Assembly: GCF_017329615.1 (NCBI RefSeq)
Contig: NZ_JAFMTW010000037.1
Coordinates: forward strand, 1 to 35,259
Direction: 5' to 3'
Length of the DNA stretch: 35,259 nt
From: Alicyclobacillus suci
GTDB taxonomy: Bacteria; Bacillota; Bacilli; Alicyclobacillales; Alicyclobacillaceae
Part shown: positions 24,847 to 35,165 of the stretch, in pieces
Position numbering within the stretch: position 1 is the stretch's first letter
Layout of the letters: the number at the start of each line of letters is the position of its first letter
Position numbers and translations under genes: made by a program
Notes under the pieces: model-generated
Databases searched by the model: none
What the model was told of the DNA's origin: nothing
The model's input: the letters and a program-made list of their open reading frames with translations, nothing else

Positions 24847-26904
24847 ATGCTGGATGCCATGGTGAACTTGGGACGCATGTTAGCACGTGGTGAAGGGGAC
24901 GAAAATCTTCTCCAAAGTTTGATTCAGCCGATGCCGAACGTTTCCGGAAAGGAGCCGTATGCGGTCTTCGTCAACTTGGATACCGAAGCCTGCAGGTTGG
25001 AGTTTCGGACCCAAGAGTGTCGGGAAAGTGATCGGGAACGGACTGCGCAGGAGTGGCTATGGGTTGGCAACGCGGCGGGGCCAAACAGTCTGCAGTGGAC
25101 GGCCACCACAAATTCGCTCGGTTATCTCTTGTCTCAAACCTTGGTGAATCTTTACCGGATGTTGCCTGACAATGCTGAGCTGAAAGTGGAGGTTGGCGAC
25201 TTGTTGGCGCAATTCGCCGTAGACCTTGGACCACAGCCAAGTTCAGAAGAACGTTATCGGTATGTGCTGGATGTTGTGCAACTGGGCGCTCTCCCGTCGG
25301 AAGACTGGGAGGAGTTAGCTGCCTCTTGCCGAGTGGAATCGGAGGGCAGCATTCGGGGGAAGACTTTTGTTCCAAGCCTAGAGAAGGCAGTCATGAAGGC
25401 CGCCAACCCCAAACTGTCAGCGAATAGCATCCCTCTATGGACGTTCTGTATCAACGGGCAGCGGGTGGCTGACCACCCAGATTACCGTCAATTGGTGTTG
25501 CGCGACCGGGTTCAGGGGGTGTTCGACGAGGCTACACAGGGCGTGTGTTCCGCCTGTGGAGCCGAGGCGTTGGTCACGCCGAACTTTACGAGGATGAAGT
25601 TCAAGTACTACAACACAGACAAAATTTCCTTTGCCAGTGGTGTGGATAAAAAGCGGTTCCATCGCAATCTAGTGCTCTGCCAAAGCTGCTACCAGGCGCT
25701 GCTGGCGGCGGAAGCTTTTGTCCATGGGCAAATGCGTACGCGTGTTGGGCACCTGCGATTTTATGTGATTCCCGAGATCTTCGGGGCTGTGGAAGACGTC
25801 AAGGTGCGAGAGTGGGGCAACACCGTGCAGCGGACTGTCCAATCGGTGCTCAACTTTGAAAGCGTCGCCACGTTGGAAGATGAAATGGAACAGATTCGGG
25901 AGGAGTTTTCGAATCTGGGATATGTGGTGAATTTGTTGTTCCACGTGTGGAACAACGCGGAGCTTCGCTTGTACAACTTGGTTCGAGATGTGCCCAAGGC
26001 GCGGTTTGACTTGCTGCGCCGAACCTTTCGGCGCTATGGGCGGGTGGCCGTAGATTTGCTTGGGGTCCCTGCATCAGAGTCCAAGTATTGGGTTCCTGAC
26101 TTCCGGGCGTTGTACCGACTGATTCCCGTGACACAGACCAATCGCGCACAAGAGTATCGGCGTATGCTGCAGTTGTTTGATGCGTTGTTGACTGGACAAG
26201 CCATATCGTACCGAACGTTGATGGAATCATTCTGCCGATTGATTCAAATTCATCGATTTAGTCGATATGCGGCCACGAATGTGTCGGCGCCGCGCGCAGG
26301 ATATGAATTATCGCAATTAACAAATGACGTGCTTCTAGCCAACGTGATATTATCCATGCTTCAAGAACTGGGGCAATTGGCGGGGGCGCCTTTCAAACGG
26401 GAGGGAATCGATGTGGAAAGAGATACGCCACTGGATGGAGACGCGTTTCTGCAGGAAGTGGGCTATCGCCCAGCGCAAGAGGCGCTATTCTGGTTGGGTG
26501 CCGCAATTGCCAGCGTGGCCAACGCGCAGCGGAACAATCGTCTAGATTCGATGCCTGTGTTGGAAAAAATCAATTATCGGGGTATGAGTGCAAGTGACAT
26601 CATTCGATTGGTGGGAAAGGTTGAGGAAGCGTTCCAGCAGTATAAGCTGTTCAATTGGCCGAAGGAATCCAATGTATTGTTCCGTATGCATCTCGCATTT
26701 GCTCAGGTGCTTGAAACGAATCCTCCGCGTTGGAAGCCGGAGCACCGATTGACCGATGAAGAAACTGTGTTCTATATCTTGTCTGGGCTTGCATTTCGTC
26801 GAAGACAATTTTTTGGTAAGCGGAACAAGGAAACCCTGTTTACGGACGAACCGTCGGCAGCGCTTTATACACCAAATCATGATGTGCAAAGGGAGGAAGC
26901 GTAA
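24847..26904 (+). CDS. cas8b: Cas8b, large subunit of type I-B Cascade (Csh1/TM1802 family)
   Basis: Recognises the PAM and anchors the 5' handle of the crRNA in Cascade. The 685-residue protein has a zinc-finger pair, Cys234-x2-Cys237 and Cys278-x2-Cys281, with YNTDKISFASGVDKKRFHRNLVLC around the second half; this pattern is typical of TM1802-type Cas8b. The start is the ATG at 24847, six bases behind an AAGGAGGTG site that overlaps the cas6 stop; the longer frame running back into cas6 is not used. The stop is two bases before the cas7 ATG. Confidence 0.9.
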   Translation: MLDAMVNLGRMLARGEGDENLLQSLIQPMPNVSGKEPYAVFVNLDTEACRLEFRTQECRESDRERTAQEWLWVGNAAGPNSLQWTATTNSLGYLLSQTLVNLYRMLPDNAELKVEVGDLLAQFAVDLGPQPSSEERYRYVLDVVQLGALPSEDWEELAASCRVESEGSIRGKTFVPSLEKAVMKAANPKLSANSIPLWTFCINGQRVADHPDYRQLVLRDRVQGVFDEATQGVCSACGAEALVTPNFTRMKFKYYNTDKISFASGVDKKRFHRNLVLCQSCYQALLAAEAFVHGQMRTRVGHLRFYVIPEIFGAVEDVKVREWGNTVQRTVQSVLNFESVATLEDEMEQIREEFSNLGYVVNLLFHVWNNAELRLYNLVRDVPKARFDLLRRTFRRYGRVAVDLLGVPASESKYWVPDFRALYRLIPVTQTNRAQEYRRMLQLFDALLTGQAISYRTLMESFCRLIQIHRFSRYAATNVSAPRAGYELSQLTNDVLLANVILSMLQELGQLAGAPFKREGIDVERDTPLDGDAFLQEVGYRPAQEALFWLGAAIASVANAQRNNRLDSMPVLEKINYRGMSASDIIRLVGKVEEAFQQYKLFNWPKESNVLFRMHLAFAQVLETNPPRWKPEHRLTDEETVFYILSGLAFRRRQFFGKRNKETLFTDEPSAALYTPNHDVQREEA

Positions 26905-26906
26905 AC

Positions 26907-27854
26907 ATGAACAATAGTGAACTGCTGTTTCTCTATGATGCTCAATTGGCAAACCCCAATGGTGATCCGGACGACGAAAACCGCCCGCGCATGGATTACC
27001 AGTCGCGACGCAATCTGGTGAGTGACGTCCGGCTCAAACGCTACATACGTGATTACCTTCAGGATGCCGGACACGAACTGTATGTAGCACAGCCACGTCA
27101 GGGAGAAGTCGTGACCGCGGACAAGCGGCTGCAGACTGTACTGGGCGGAAAAAAGCCAACGGTCAAGGATTTGCCTGAGATTCTTGATCAACTCATGGAC
27201 ATCCGGTTGTTTGGCGCAACCATGCCGATCAAAGGGGAGGGAGGCGGCGCTGGTTCTTCAATTCAAGTGACAGGGCCGGTGCAATTCACCTGGGGATACT
27301 CTCTGAATCACGTGGACCTCGTGAATTCGTATACCATCAGTTCTCGATTCAGTTCCCAGGATGAGAAGAACCAAGGTACTTTTGGGAAAGACTATCGTGT
27401 CTACTATTCTCTGCTCACGTTTGCGGGAGTGGTCAGCGGAAAACGAGCGGAGATCAGCCGCTTGACGGAGTCGGACTTGGCTTGGCTGGACCAAGCGTTG
27501 GTAGAGGCGATTCCACTGCAGACCACACGTAGTAAAATCGGTCAGTTTCCACGCCTGTACATGCGTGTGGAATATGTAGATGACCGCACGGTGCTCGGGG
27601 ATTGGCGGGAACTGTTGGATCTCGACGAGAAGGAGAATCTGCGCAGTACTGTTGACGTTCGCCTGCGGGTGGATCGGTTGGTGGCCCGGATTACAGAAGC
27701 CAGGGCGCGAATCGCGGCAGTGCATCTGTGGCAGCATCCGGATTTTCGTGTCTGGTATGGTGCGGAGTCCGTGCGATTGGCCGATGTCATCGATTCAGCC
27801 GCCGCAGGACTGGTGGTTCCGGTTGAGACTGGGTTGAAAGCGGGATCACAATGA
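26907..27854 (+). CDS. cas7: Cas7, backbone subunit of type I-B Cascade (Csh2)
   Basis: Polymerises along the crRNA spacer and kinks it every sixth base, the feature that explains the tolerated mismatches in the creR target. The 315-residue protein begins with FLYDAQLANPNGDPDDENRPRMD and RRNLVSDVRLKRYIRDYL, the hallmark of the Csh2/Cst2 group of Cas7 proteins. A Gly-rich stretch KGEGGGAGSS precedes IQVTGPVQFTWGYSLN. GGAGG lies 10 bases before the ATG. It overlaps cas5 by four bases. Confidence 0.95.
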   Translation: MNNSELLFLYDAQLANPNGDPDDENRPRMDYQSRRNLVSDVRLKRYIRDYLQDAGHELYVAQPRQGEVVTADKRLQTVLGGKKPTVKDLPEILDQLMDIRLFGATMPIKGEGGGAGSSIQVTGPVQFTWGYSLNHVDLVNSYTISSRFSSQDEKNQGTFGKDYRVYYSLLTFAGVVSGKRAEISRLTESDLAWLDQALVEAIPLQTTRSKIGQFPRLYMRVEYVDDRTVLGDWRELLDLDEKENLRSTVDVRLRVDRLVARITEARARIAAVHLWQHPDFRVWYGAESVRLADVIDSAAAGLVVPVETGLKAGSQ

Positions 27855-28645
27855 CAATACGAGCAGGCGGCATGGTCGTTTTTGAGCTCAGCGGCAGGAT
27901 GGCACATTTCCGAAAAATCCACACGAATTCTTCTTCCTTGACCTATCTCTTGCCGCCAAGAACAACACTCAGCGGAATCGTGGCCGCCATTTTGGGGCTT
28001 GAGCGGGACACGTACTATGAGCATCTGGGTCCGACACAAGCGAGACTGACGGCGTCATTGCGCACTCCCGTACGCACGGTGATACAGACCATGAACAACC
28101 TGTTTGTGAAATCCCCCTCGGATGTATCAGGGAAGAGCGGCCACACCCAGGTACCTACGGAACTGGTCGTGCCTGAGGCGACGTCGGGGCAGTTGGTATA
28201 TCGCGTGTACTTCTCTCATGCAGACCCGGCAGTCATGGAAACTTTGGCTGAGAGAGTGGCGGCACAGATGCCGGCATATCCGATATCCCTTGGCACAGCA
28301 CCGATGCTCGCTTCAATCCGACTGGTGGAAGTGCTTGCGGCTCATCAACTGGAACGCATACCACCAGGAGTGGATCTCTCGTTGATGACGCCCTGTTTGA
28401 TGGAGGATGTGATGGGGTGGACGGATGTTGTCGACCCGTTCGGGACGGGGGTACAGGTCATCAAGGATTTGATGCCGTACAGTTTTGGCCCTGGCCGAAG
28501 CCGTGGGTGGAACCGGGAGTTTCTGGTCGAGCGCAAGGGACAACCGCTGCCAGTCCGGCTGCGGTGTCAGGCGTGGCGACTGACCTATGAGAATCAAGAG
28601 AGTGAAATGGTTGCTTTCGCGGAGGATGGTGGTTCGGCACGATGA
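27851..28645 (+). CDS. cas5: Cas5, type I-B Cascade subunit (Cas5h/Cas5b)
   Basis: Caps the crRNA 5' end in Cascade. The 264-residue RAMP protein starts GGMVVFELSGRMAHFRKIHTNSSSLTYLLPPRTTLSGIVAAILG, where the PPRTTLSGIVAAILG segment is the typical Cas5 signature. The C-terminal part has FGPGRSRGW. Start and stop overlap both neighbours by ATGA, so cas7-cas5-cas3 are translationally coupled. Confidence 0.93.
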   Translation: MTIRAGGMVVFELSGRMAHFRKIHTNSSSLTYLLPPRTTLSGIVAAILGLERDTYYEHLGPTQARLTASLRTPVRTVIQTMNNLFVKSPSDVSGKSGHTQVPTELVVPEATSGQLVYRVYFSHADPAVMETLAERVAAQMPAYPISLGTAPMLASIRLVEVLAAHQLERIPPGVDLSLMTPCLMEDVMGWTDVVDPFGTGVQVIKDLMPYSFGPGRSRGWNREFLVERKGQPLPVRLRCQAWRLTYENQESEMVAFAEDGGSAR

Positions 28646-31128
28646 GTGTGCTTTCTCACATTCGGCGAGATGCGGACGGCAACGTGGTTTCTACGACTCT
28701 TCTCGCTGCACATCTTCAAGCCGTGGCCAATGCTGCTCGGGCAGCATTGGCCTCCGGCGATGAAACGATGCAGCGACTGGGGGCTCTGGCGGGGCTGACC
28801 CATGATTTCGGAAAATTCACGTCTTATTTTCAAGCCTATTTGCAAACTGGCGTGCCACATCCCAAGGGACTTCAACAACACGCGTTCATTTCAGCGCTGT
28901 ACGCAGCTTTTACGGCGTATCGCGCACAGAAAGAACATGCGTGGCTGTCTGCATGGGACCCACTCCTGATTTATTTGGCAGTGAAGCATCACCATGGGGA
29001 CTTCCTGAACCTCGATTTGGACGTGGGTCGTCAGTTCATGCGCGGTCCGGATCCACTCGCGATTTCGAATGCATTGGCAGACCCATTGGATAGGACGAGT
29101 CAGCAGGTTCAGGATTTAACGCCGCGTTTGGCGATCGTCGAGCAAGCGTTGCTTGAAGCGGCAAGCGTTGTACAGGACTGGCTTCCACCAGACTGGCAGC
29201 CGAACGTCGCTGCGTTCTTGCAGTACGGATGGTGGCAGACCTTTGACCAACTGGTCAAGGATGCGCGCGTTTACCGACGCACAGCTGAGCGAGACGGTCA
29301 CATCCAGTATATCCGTCTCCTCGGTTGTTTCTCCGCGTTGATCGACGCGGACAAGCGTGATGCAGCGCAATTGGAGGGTGGGCAACGCCCGGTGGTTCCC
29401 ACGCGGATTGTGGACGACTACGTATACCGGAATTTTTCCGCCGATTCATCCATGGCAAATGTACGATGGGTCCTGTATGAGCAAGTCACTGAACGGGCTT
29501 CGGCAAATGCTGGTGCGCGGTTGTTCACCCTCACGGCACCGACCGGGAGCGGTAAAACCTTATCGGCGCTGGCTGCGGCAATGCAACTGCGCAGACATGC
29601 GGTGGAGCAAGGCCGTATGGCGCCCCGTATCATTTACGCGATGCCGTTCACCAGCATTATTGATCAGAATGCGGGCGTACTGCGCAGCGTCCTGTCCGCA
29701 GTGGACGGATTTACGAATAATGAGTCCCAATATTTATTAGTGCATCATCACCTCGCGCCTGTTCAGGCACAGCGGGATGGTGTCGAGCGGCCGGTGGATG
29801 AAGCGTTGATGTTGCAGGAAGCGTGGGACAGCGAGTTCATCGTCACGACCTATGTTCAGCTTTTCGACACGCTGCTGGGTTATCGCAATCGCGCACTCAA
29901 ACGCTTCCACCGTCTGACCAACGCCATTCTCATTTTGGACGAGGTCCAGAGCTTGCCAGCAGAATACTGGCCATTGATAGGGAAGGTACTTGAATTAGCG
30001 GCTCGTGCCAGCAATGTCCAGGTGATTTTGATGACGGCAACTCAACCGCGCTTCCTGACCGCCGAGGCGGTGGAACTGGCTGGAGATGAGAAGGAAGTGG
30101 CACAGCGGTTTACGGCGTTGGACAGGGTCGATCTACATGTGGATTTGTTCCCACTTTCTATCGACGCGTTTGTCGATGCATTTTTGGACGAGTACGATCC
30201 GCAGCAGTCCTATCTCCTTATCTTTAATACGATTCACACGTCCATCGAGGTTTTTCAACGCTTGCAGCAACGCTTGGATGGTGCAAATGCGTACATGTCG
30301 TACTTGTCTGGCAACGTCGTACCGGCGATGCGTAGAGAGCGAGTGGACTCATTAAGGGCGACCACCCAACCGGTGTTGATTGTGGCCACGCAAGTGGTGG
30401 AAGCCGGGGTTGATTTGGACGTACACGTGGTTTACCGCGAACTGGCACCGTTGGATGCGGTCGTGCAATCGGCTGGACGTTGCAATCGAAATAACACACG
30501 GGGTCGACGAGGAGCGGTTCGTGTCTTTCAATTGCAGCCGGAGTCAGGCAGACGTCCCTCCATGGAGGTTGTGTACAAACGATTTAAAGCTGAGGCCACG
30601 ATGCGTACGCTGCGAAAGTATGTGGAAGATGAACAGCGAGGAATGATTCGCGAGGCGGAACTTCCAAAACTGGTTACGGATTACTTTCAAGCGCTTTCAG
30701 AACAGATTTCTTCAGGAGATAGCTCGCAAATCTGGCAAGCGGTCTCCGAGTTGAATTTTGCCCCTGGTGGAAATCACGAGCGTCTTGCTGTGTGCGATTT
30801 TCAGCTGATTACGGAGTATCCATCGTATGTGAACCTGTTTGTGGAATGCAATGATGCTGCGGCGGATCTGTGGGCGTGGTATCAGGACGATGTACGGAGA
30901 GAACCGGATTGGCGTCGTCGTCAGGAGAATTATCTCCGTCGCAAGGCGGAATTTCACGGGTATATCCTATCGGTGCATCGGAAACGGGCACTCGCGCTCG
31001 GCGCTAAGCCAGCGGATGAGGACGTGGATGGGCTTTGGTATCTACCTGGGGTTGGCGGTGATCACGCATATTATGACCCGATGACGGGGTTAGCGTATCA
31101 TCCCGAAGACGTAGCGCTCATGCTTTGA
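28642..31128 (+). CDS. cas3: CRISPR-associated nuclease-helicase Cas3
   Basis: Recruited by target-bound Cascade to unwind and degrade DNA. The 828-residue protein has an N-terminal HD nuclease domain: His54-Asp55 in GLTHDFGKF, a His in QQHAF and the HHHGD cluster at 116-120. A superfamily 2 helicase follows with Walker A APTGSGKT (Lys305), DEVQ box at Asp433, LMTATQP, the QVVEAGVDLDV motif V and QSAGRCNRN motif VI. All catalytic residues are present, so interference should work. The creR guide with its poor PAM-distal pairing should avoid Cas3 activation. Confidence 0.95.
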   Translation: MSVLSHIRRDADGNVVSTTLLAAHLQAVANAARAALASGDETMQRLGALAGLTHDFGKFTSYFQAYLQTGVPHPKGLQQHAFISALYAAFTAYRAQKEHAWLSAWDPLLIYLAVKHHHGDFLNLDLDVGRQFMRGPDPLAISNALADPLDRTSQQVQDLTPRLAIVEQALLEAASVVQDWLPPDWQPNVAAFLQYGWWQTFDQLVKDARVYRRTAERDGHIQYIRLLGCFSALIDADKRDAAQLEGGQRPVVPTRIVDDYVYRNFSADSSMANVRWVLYEQVTERASANAGARLFTLTAPTGSGKTLSALAAAMQLRRHAVEQGRMAPRIIYAMPFTSIIDQNAGVLRSVLSAVDGFTNNESQYLLVHHHLAPVQAQRDGVERPVDEALMLQEAWDSEFIVTTYVQLFDTLLGYRNRALKRFHRLTNAILILDEVQSLPAEYWPLIGKVLELAARASNVQVILMTATQPRFLTAEAVELAGDEKEVAQRFTALDRVDLHVDLFPLSIDAFVDAFLDEYDPQQSYLLIFNTIHTSIEVFQRLQQRLDGANAYMSYLSGNVVPAMRRERVDSLRATTQPVLIVATQVVEAGVDLDVHVVYRELAPLDAVVQSAGRCNRNNTRGRRGAVRVFQLQPESGRRPSMEVVYKRFKAEATMRTLRKYVEDEQRGMIREAELPKLVTDYFQALSEQISSGDSSQIWQAVSELNFAPGGNHERLAVCDFQLITEYPSYVNLFVECNDAAADLWAWYQDDVRREPDWRRRQENYLRRKAEFHGYILSVHRKRALALGAKPADEDVDGLWYLPGVGGDHAYYDPMTGLAYHPEDVALML

Positions 31129-31147
31129 AAGACGAGGAGTGATTTTG

Positions 31148-31663
31148 GTGGCAGACACAGTTCCAGATGAAGTACACGTCACTGGCACGCTGGTGTGGTA
31201 CTATCATGTCTGCCCACGCGAGGCCTGGTTGATGTCGCGGCAACTGACGCCTGACGAAGAAGATGACAACATTCGCATTGGTCGTCTGATTCATGAGGAG
31301 TCGTATGTTCGCTTTGCACGCGAGGTGACCACCGCAGCAGGAAAGATGGACAGGCTCGTGCGTCGGGATAGCCAGTGGGTGGTGTATGAAGTTAAGAAGA
31401 GTTCCCGTCATGAAGTGTCAGCCCGGATGCAACTGTTGTACTATCTCCTCCAATTGCATGAAGATGGCATAGAGGCAGTGGGGGAACTGCATTTTCCGGA
31501 GGAGAGACGCGTGGTACGGGTGACGTTAGGACCCTCGGAGATGTGTGAAATTCAAAATACGGTGGAGGAAATTCAAACCCTGATGTCACAGCCCTTACCT
31601 CCGCCGCCACAGCGGATCCCCGTATGTCGTCAATGTGCGTATGCGGAGTTCTGCTGGGCGTGA
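31148..31663 (+). CDS. cas4: CRISPR-associated exonuclease Cas4
   Basis: Trims prespacers and helps choose PAM-adjacent sequences during adaptation. The 171-residue RecB-family protein has four Cys for a 4Fe-4S cluster: Cys22 in HVCPREAWL, then Cys160, Cys163 and Cys169 in CRQCAYAEFC. The nuclease motif shows KMDRL, VYEVKKSS and the QLLYYLL helix. I place the start at the GTG at 31148, nine bases after GAGGAG; the GTG at 31139 overlaps that binding site. Confidence 0.92.
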   Translation: MADTVPDEVHVTGTLVWYYHVCPREAWLMSRQLTPDEEDDNIRIGRLIHEESYVRFAREVTTAAGKMDRLVRRDSQWVVYEVKKSSRHEVSARMQLLYYLLQLHEDGIEAVGELHFPEERRVVRVTLGPSEMCEIQNTVEEIQTLMSQPLPPPPQRIPVCRQCAYAEFCWA

Positions 31664-31700
31664 GGATCCTAGTGATGGTGTGACGCCGGGAGGAAAGATC

Positions 31701-32696
31701 ATGGTCGAGAAAAGTCTTTACATTTTCTCAAACGGAGAATTGAAGCGAAAGGATAACACCCTGTTCTTCGAAACGACAGAAGGCAAGAAGTTTATTCCGA
31801 TCACGACAGTACGGGAGATCTTTCTTTTTGGAGAGGTTACGTTCAACTCCAAGCTACTTGATTTCCTGTCCCAGCAACAGGCGCTTGTGCACTATTTCAA
31901 CCATTACGGGTATTATTCCGGTACGATGTATCCTAGGGAGCGAATTGCGTCGGGTGATATGATTCTTCGGCAGGCTGAGCACTACTTGGATACGAACCGT
32001 CGCATGGCGATTGCACAGCGTTTTGTTCAAGGAGCTGCACAAAATTTGCGTCGAGTATTAAAGTACTATCAAGGGCGGGGGAGGGATGTCGAAAATCCGC
32101 TGAACAAGATTGAATCCTTGATACCCTCAGTATCGTCGTATGATGATGTGAATCAATTGATGGCTATCGAGGGAAACATCCGAGAAGCTTACTACCAAGC
32201 GTTCAATGCGATATTATCCAACGCGTACTTTCGGTTCGAAGGGAGGACAAAGCGTCCGCCGAAAAGTCCCCTCAACGCGCTCATCAGTTTTGGAAATTCG
32301 ATGCTTTACACGACGGTCCTCAGCGAAATCTACAAAACACATCTGGATCCGAGGATTGGTTATCTTCATGCGACGAATTTTCGGCGATTTACACTCAACT
32401 TAGATGTCGCCGAGATCTTTAAACCGATTTTGGTCGACAGAATCATTTTTTCAATGATTGACAAAGGCATGCTGAAGGCGTCGCATTTCGTGAAGGCATC
32501 CGAGGGCATCTTTCTCAATGATGCTGGTAGAGGTGCATTCGTCAAGCAATGGGACGAACGGCTGCAACAAACGATACAAGTGCGCGAACTCGGTAGATCT
32601 GTGTCTTACCGCAGATTGATTCGCATGGAGCTGTACAAACTGGAAAAGCACCTTTTGGAAGAAAAGGTATATGTCCCGTTTGCGGCACGTTGGTAA
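31701..32696 (+). CDS. cas1: CRISPR-associated endonuclease/integrase Cas1
   Basis: Integrates new spacers at the leader end of the array together with Cas2. The 331-residue protein has the normal type I-B form: an N-terminal beta domain (SLYIFSNGELKRKDNTLFFE) and a helical catalytic domain with Glu157 in AIEGNIREAYY, His223 in YLHATNFRRF and acidic residues in LNLDVAEIFKPILVDR. The start is the ATG at 31701 behind GGGAGGAAAGATC; the longer frame starting inside cas4 is not used. cas2 follows after 13 bases. Confidence 0.95.
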   Translation: MVEKSLYIFSNGELKRKDNTLFFETTEGKKFIPITTVREIFLFGEVTFNSKLLDFLSQQQALVHYFNHYGYYSGTMYPRERIASGDMILRQAEHYLDTNRRMAIAQRFVQGAAQNLRRVLKYYQGRGRDVENPLNKIESLIPSVSSYDDVNQLMAIEGNIREAYYQAFNAILSNAYFRFEGRTKRPPKSPLNALISFGNSMLYTTVLSEIYKTHLDPRIGYLHATNFRRFTLNLDVAEIFKPILVDRIIFSMIDKGMLKASHFVKASEGIFLNDAGRGAFVKQWDERLQQTIQVRELGRSVSYRRLIRMELYKLEKHLLEEKVYVPFAARW

Positions 32697-32709
32697 CGGA
32701 GGTGGCGCA

Positions 32710-32973
32710 ATGTTTGTCATTGTCATGTACGACGTTCACGTCAAGCGTGTTGCCAAGGTCTTAAAGACGTGTCGGAGATATCTCTATTGGGTGCAAAACT
32801 CCGTACTTGAAGGAGAGATTTCCAAGGCTGATTTTGCAGCTCTGAAGCGAGAGCTTGCTGAAATTATTTCACCCGATCACGACTCAGTCCTCTTCTACAC
32901 TTTCCGTACGACGCGGTATACGAGTCGTGAGAGCATTGGCATGCAAAAGGGAGGGGAAGATCGGTTCCTGTGA
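32710..32973 (+). CDS. cas2: CRISPR-associated protein Cas2
   Basis: Dimerises and bridges two Cas1 dimers in the spacer integrase. The 87-residue ferredoxin-like protein starts MFVIVMYDV with the conserved Asp8. It continues with KVLKTCRRYLYWVQNSVLEGEI and SVLFYTFRTTRYTSRESIG. GGAGGTGG lies before the ATG. It is the last cas gene; the leader and the array follow at once. Confidence 0.95.
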   Translation: MFVIVMYDVHVKRVAKVLKTCRRYLYWVQNSVLEGEISKADFAALKRELAEIISPDHDSVLFYTFRTTRYTSRESIGMQKGGEDRFL

Positions 32974-33174
32974 GCCTGACTAATGCGGGCCCTGGCCGGT
33001 CCAACATGTCGTCGGTCATGGGTCTCGCCAAAATGCCGGGGGATCGACGACAGGCCCCTATACATCGATTTGCCAATTACAGCGCTGGTGTTTACCAATT
33101 TGCTAGCTGACTGATAAGATGGTGATGGATTGGACAGTGCAGTTGAATTTGGCGTGTTGATGCGGTGGAAGTGG
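32974..33174 (+). promoter_or_regulatory. CRISPR leader
   Basis: A 201-base spacer without a gene between cas2 and the first repeat. It contains the array promoter candidate at 33091-33120 and is where new spacers should be added. The repeat's GATCGAAAC end points away from this leader, consistent with transcription on the plus strand. Confidence 0.75.
33091..33120 (+). promoter_or_regulatory. Promoter of the CRISPR array
   Basis: TTTACC (33091-33096), an 18-base spacer and TAAGAT (33115-33120), placing transcription start near 33127, about 48 bases before repeat 1. The -10 hexamer is identical to that of the creR promoter. Confidence 0.5.
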
Positions 33175-35071
33175 GTTGATAGCCTGCCTTAGAGGGATCG
33201 AAACATGTACCTGTGTTGGAGTTGTCACCACAAGGCGACAAAGTTGATAGCCTGCCTTAGAGGGATCGAAACTTTTGATGACAGGCGAGCACGCGGGCGA
33301 CGCGCACTCGCGTTGATAGCCTGCCTTAGAGGGATCGAAACTCGCGTACAGCAAAGCAACAAGATGTACCAACATCCGTTGATAGCCTGCCTTAGAGGGA
33401 TCGAAACTACCGAACGACGATCGTGCTCGTGCGTTCAATCACGTTGATAGCCTGCCTTAGAGGGATCGAAACTCGAATCCATCAAACGGTTCGATTTCCA
33501 ACAGTAATATGTTGATAGCCTGCCTTAGAGGGATCGAAACATGCTTGCTTAACCTCGCGTAATTCACGAACCGTCATGTTGATAGCCTGCCTTAGAGGGA
33601 TCGAAACTTCTTCATCCGCTCATCTACGGCATCCCAATATGGGTTGATAGCCTGCCTTAGAGGGATCGAAACCAGATAATCCACAAATACAACTACACGT
33701 TTGCTAGGGGTTGATAGCCTGCCTTAGAGGGATCGAAACGTGCAACGCCTTCTTCCGAGCCAACCGGTATTCCTCAGTTGATAGCCTGCCTTAGAGGGAT
33801 CGAAACGAAAAGGCGAGACCCGAATGGGAAGCAGTACTGAAACAGTTGATAGCCTGCCTTAGAGGGATCGAAACAACATTTCCTACGCGCACGCTGATGC
33901 AGTATGTATACGTTGATAGCCTGCCTTAGAGGGATCGAAACTCGGGCAGCGCGGAGGAAACAAGCGGAAATATCAATCGTTGATAGCCTGCCTTAGAGGG
34001 ATCGAAACGTTCGTCGCGTTCAGCTATCACACACTCTGCAAGTTTCGTTGATAGCCTGCCTTAGAGGGATCGAAACATTGGGTAGACACATATGTCCTGG
34101 CGGAATTTGTTGGTTGATAGCCTGCCTTAGAGGGATCGAAACATCTCGCCGCCCGTGCTATCATTCAAGTGCACTGTATGGGTTGATAGCCTGCCTTAGA
34201 GGGATCGAAACTAGGATGCCTACAATCGCCGAGAAGTGCTCCTGGAGTTGATAGCCTGCCTTAGAGGGATCGAAACAACATTTCCTACGCGCACGCTGAT
34301 GCAGTATGTATACGTTGATAGCCTGCCTTAGAGGGATCGAAACTCGGGCAGCGCGGAGGAAACAAGCGGAAATATCAATCGTTGATAGCCTGCCTTAGAG
34401 GGATCGAAACGCAAATGAGCACGGATCTAAAATACGGGAGATAGGTTGATAGCCTGCCTTAGAGGGATCGAAACCCACAATTGGGGGAATGGTAAAATGT
34501 ATCAATGGGCTGGTTGATAGCCTGCCTTAGAGGGATCGAAACAAGGAATGGAAATGTAATGTGAGTACGTTATAAGGTAAGTTGATAGCCTGCCTTAGAG
34601 GGATCGAAACAGCGAAGCTGAAGAGTATATGAATATGCGACTAGAGCGTTGATAGCCTGCCTTAGAGGGATCGAAACGTCAACGAGTAGATGAGCCCTTG
34701 CACACGATAACAGGTTGATAGCCTGCCTTAGAGGGATCGAAACTCGTCCCTGCAGGATTGGCTACGTCGTGAATCCATGTTGATAGCCTGCCTTAGAGGG
34801 ATCGAAACTGATGAATGCGACGGACGAGATGGGCGGTGAACTGCGTTGATAGCCTGCCTTAGAGGGATCGAAACACAGATCAATCTTGGGCAAAGAGTCC
34901 AACCAGTGAGTTGATAGCCTGCCTTAGAGGGATCGAAACACAAGAATGGGCACGCGGTTAGAGGTGGTAAACCGAGTTGATAGCCTGCCTTAGAGGGATC
35001 GAAACGAGGAAGCATTATCATTGACGACTCACACGATTTCGGTTGATAGCCTGCCTTAGAGGGATCGAAAC
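33175..35071 (+). CRISPR. Type I-B CRISPR array, 29 repeats and 28 spacers
   Basis: The 30-bp repeat starts GTTGATAGCCTGCC and ends GGGATCGAAAC. I located 29 copies and saw no mismatch in any of them. Spacers are 34-39 bp. Spacers 11 (33875-33911) and 17 (34277-34313) are identical, as are spacers 12 (33942-33978) and 18 (34344-34380), so 26 spacers are unique. The last repeat shows no decay and is followed after about 95 bases by an istB fragment, which suggests the old end of the array was lost. I could not assign spacer targets. Confidence 0.99.
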
Positions 35072-35080
35072 AATTTATAT

Positions 35081-35104
35081 ACACGCGACTTTATTCGTGT
35101 TTTT
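35081..35104 (+). terminator. Possible terminator behind the array
   Basis: ACACG (35081-35085) pairs with CGTGT (35096-35100), followed by TTTT. The stem is short and the loop 10 bases, so this is weak. Confidence 0.35.
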
Positions 35105-35165
35105 CGCAAGTAAAAAGTGCAGAGAAACGCTGCGGATTTGTGCATAGGCACCGCAACACAGAAGA

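Noticed and set aside
33103..35084. Open frames across the CRISPR array with repeated LIACLRGIET or FDPSKAGYQ segments
   Set aside because: The 30-bp repeat is a multiple of three and lacks stops in some frames, producing artificial repeat proteins. There is no binding site or start logic.
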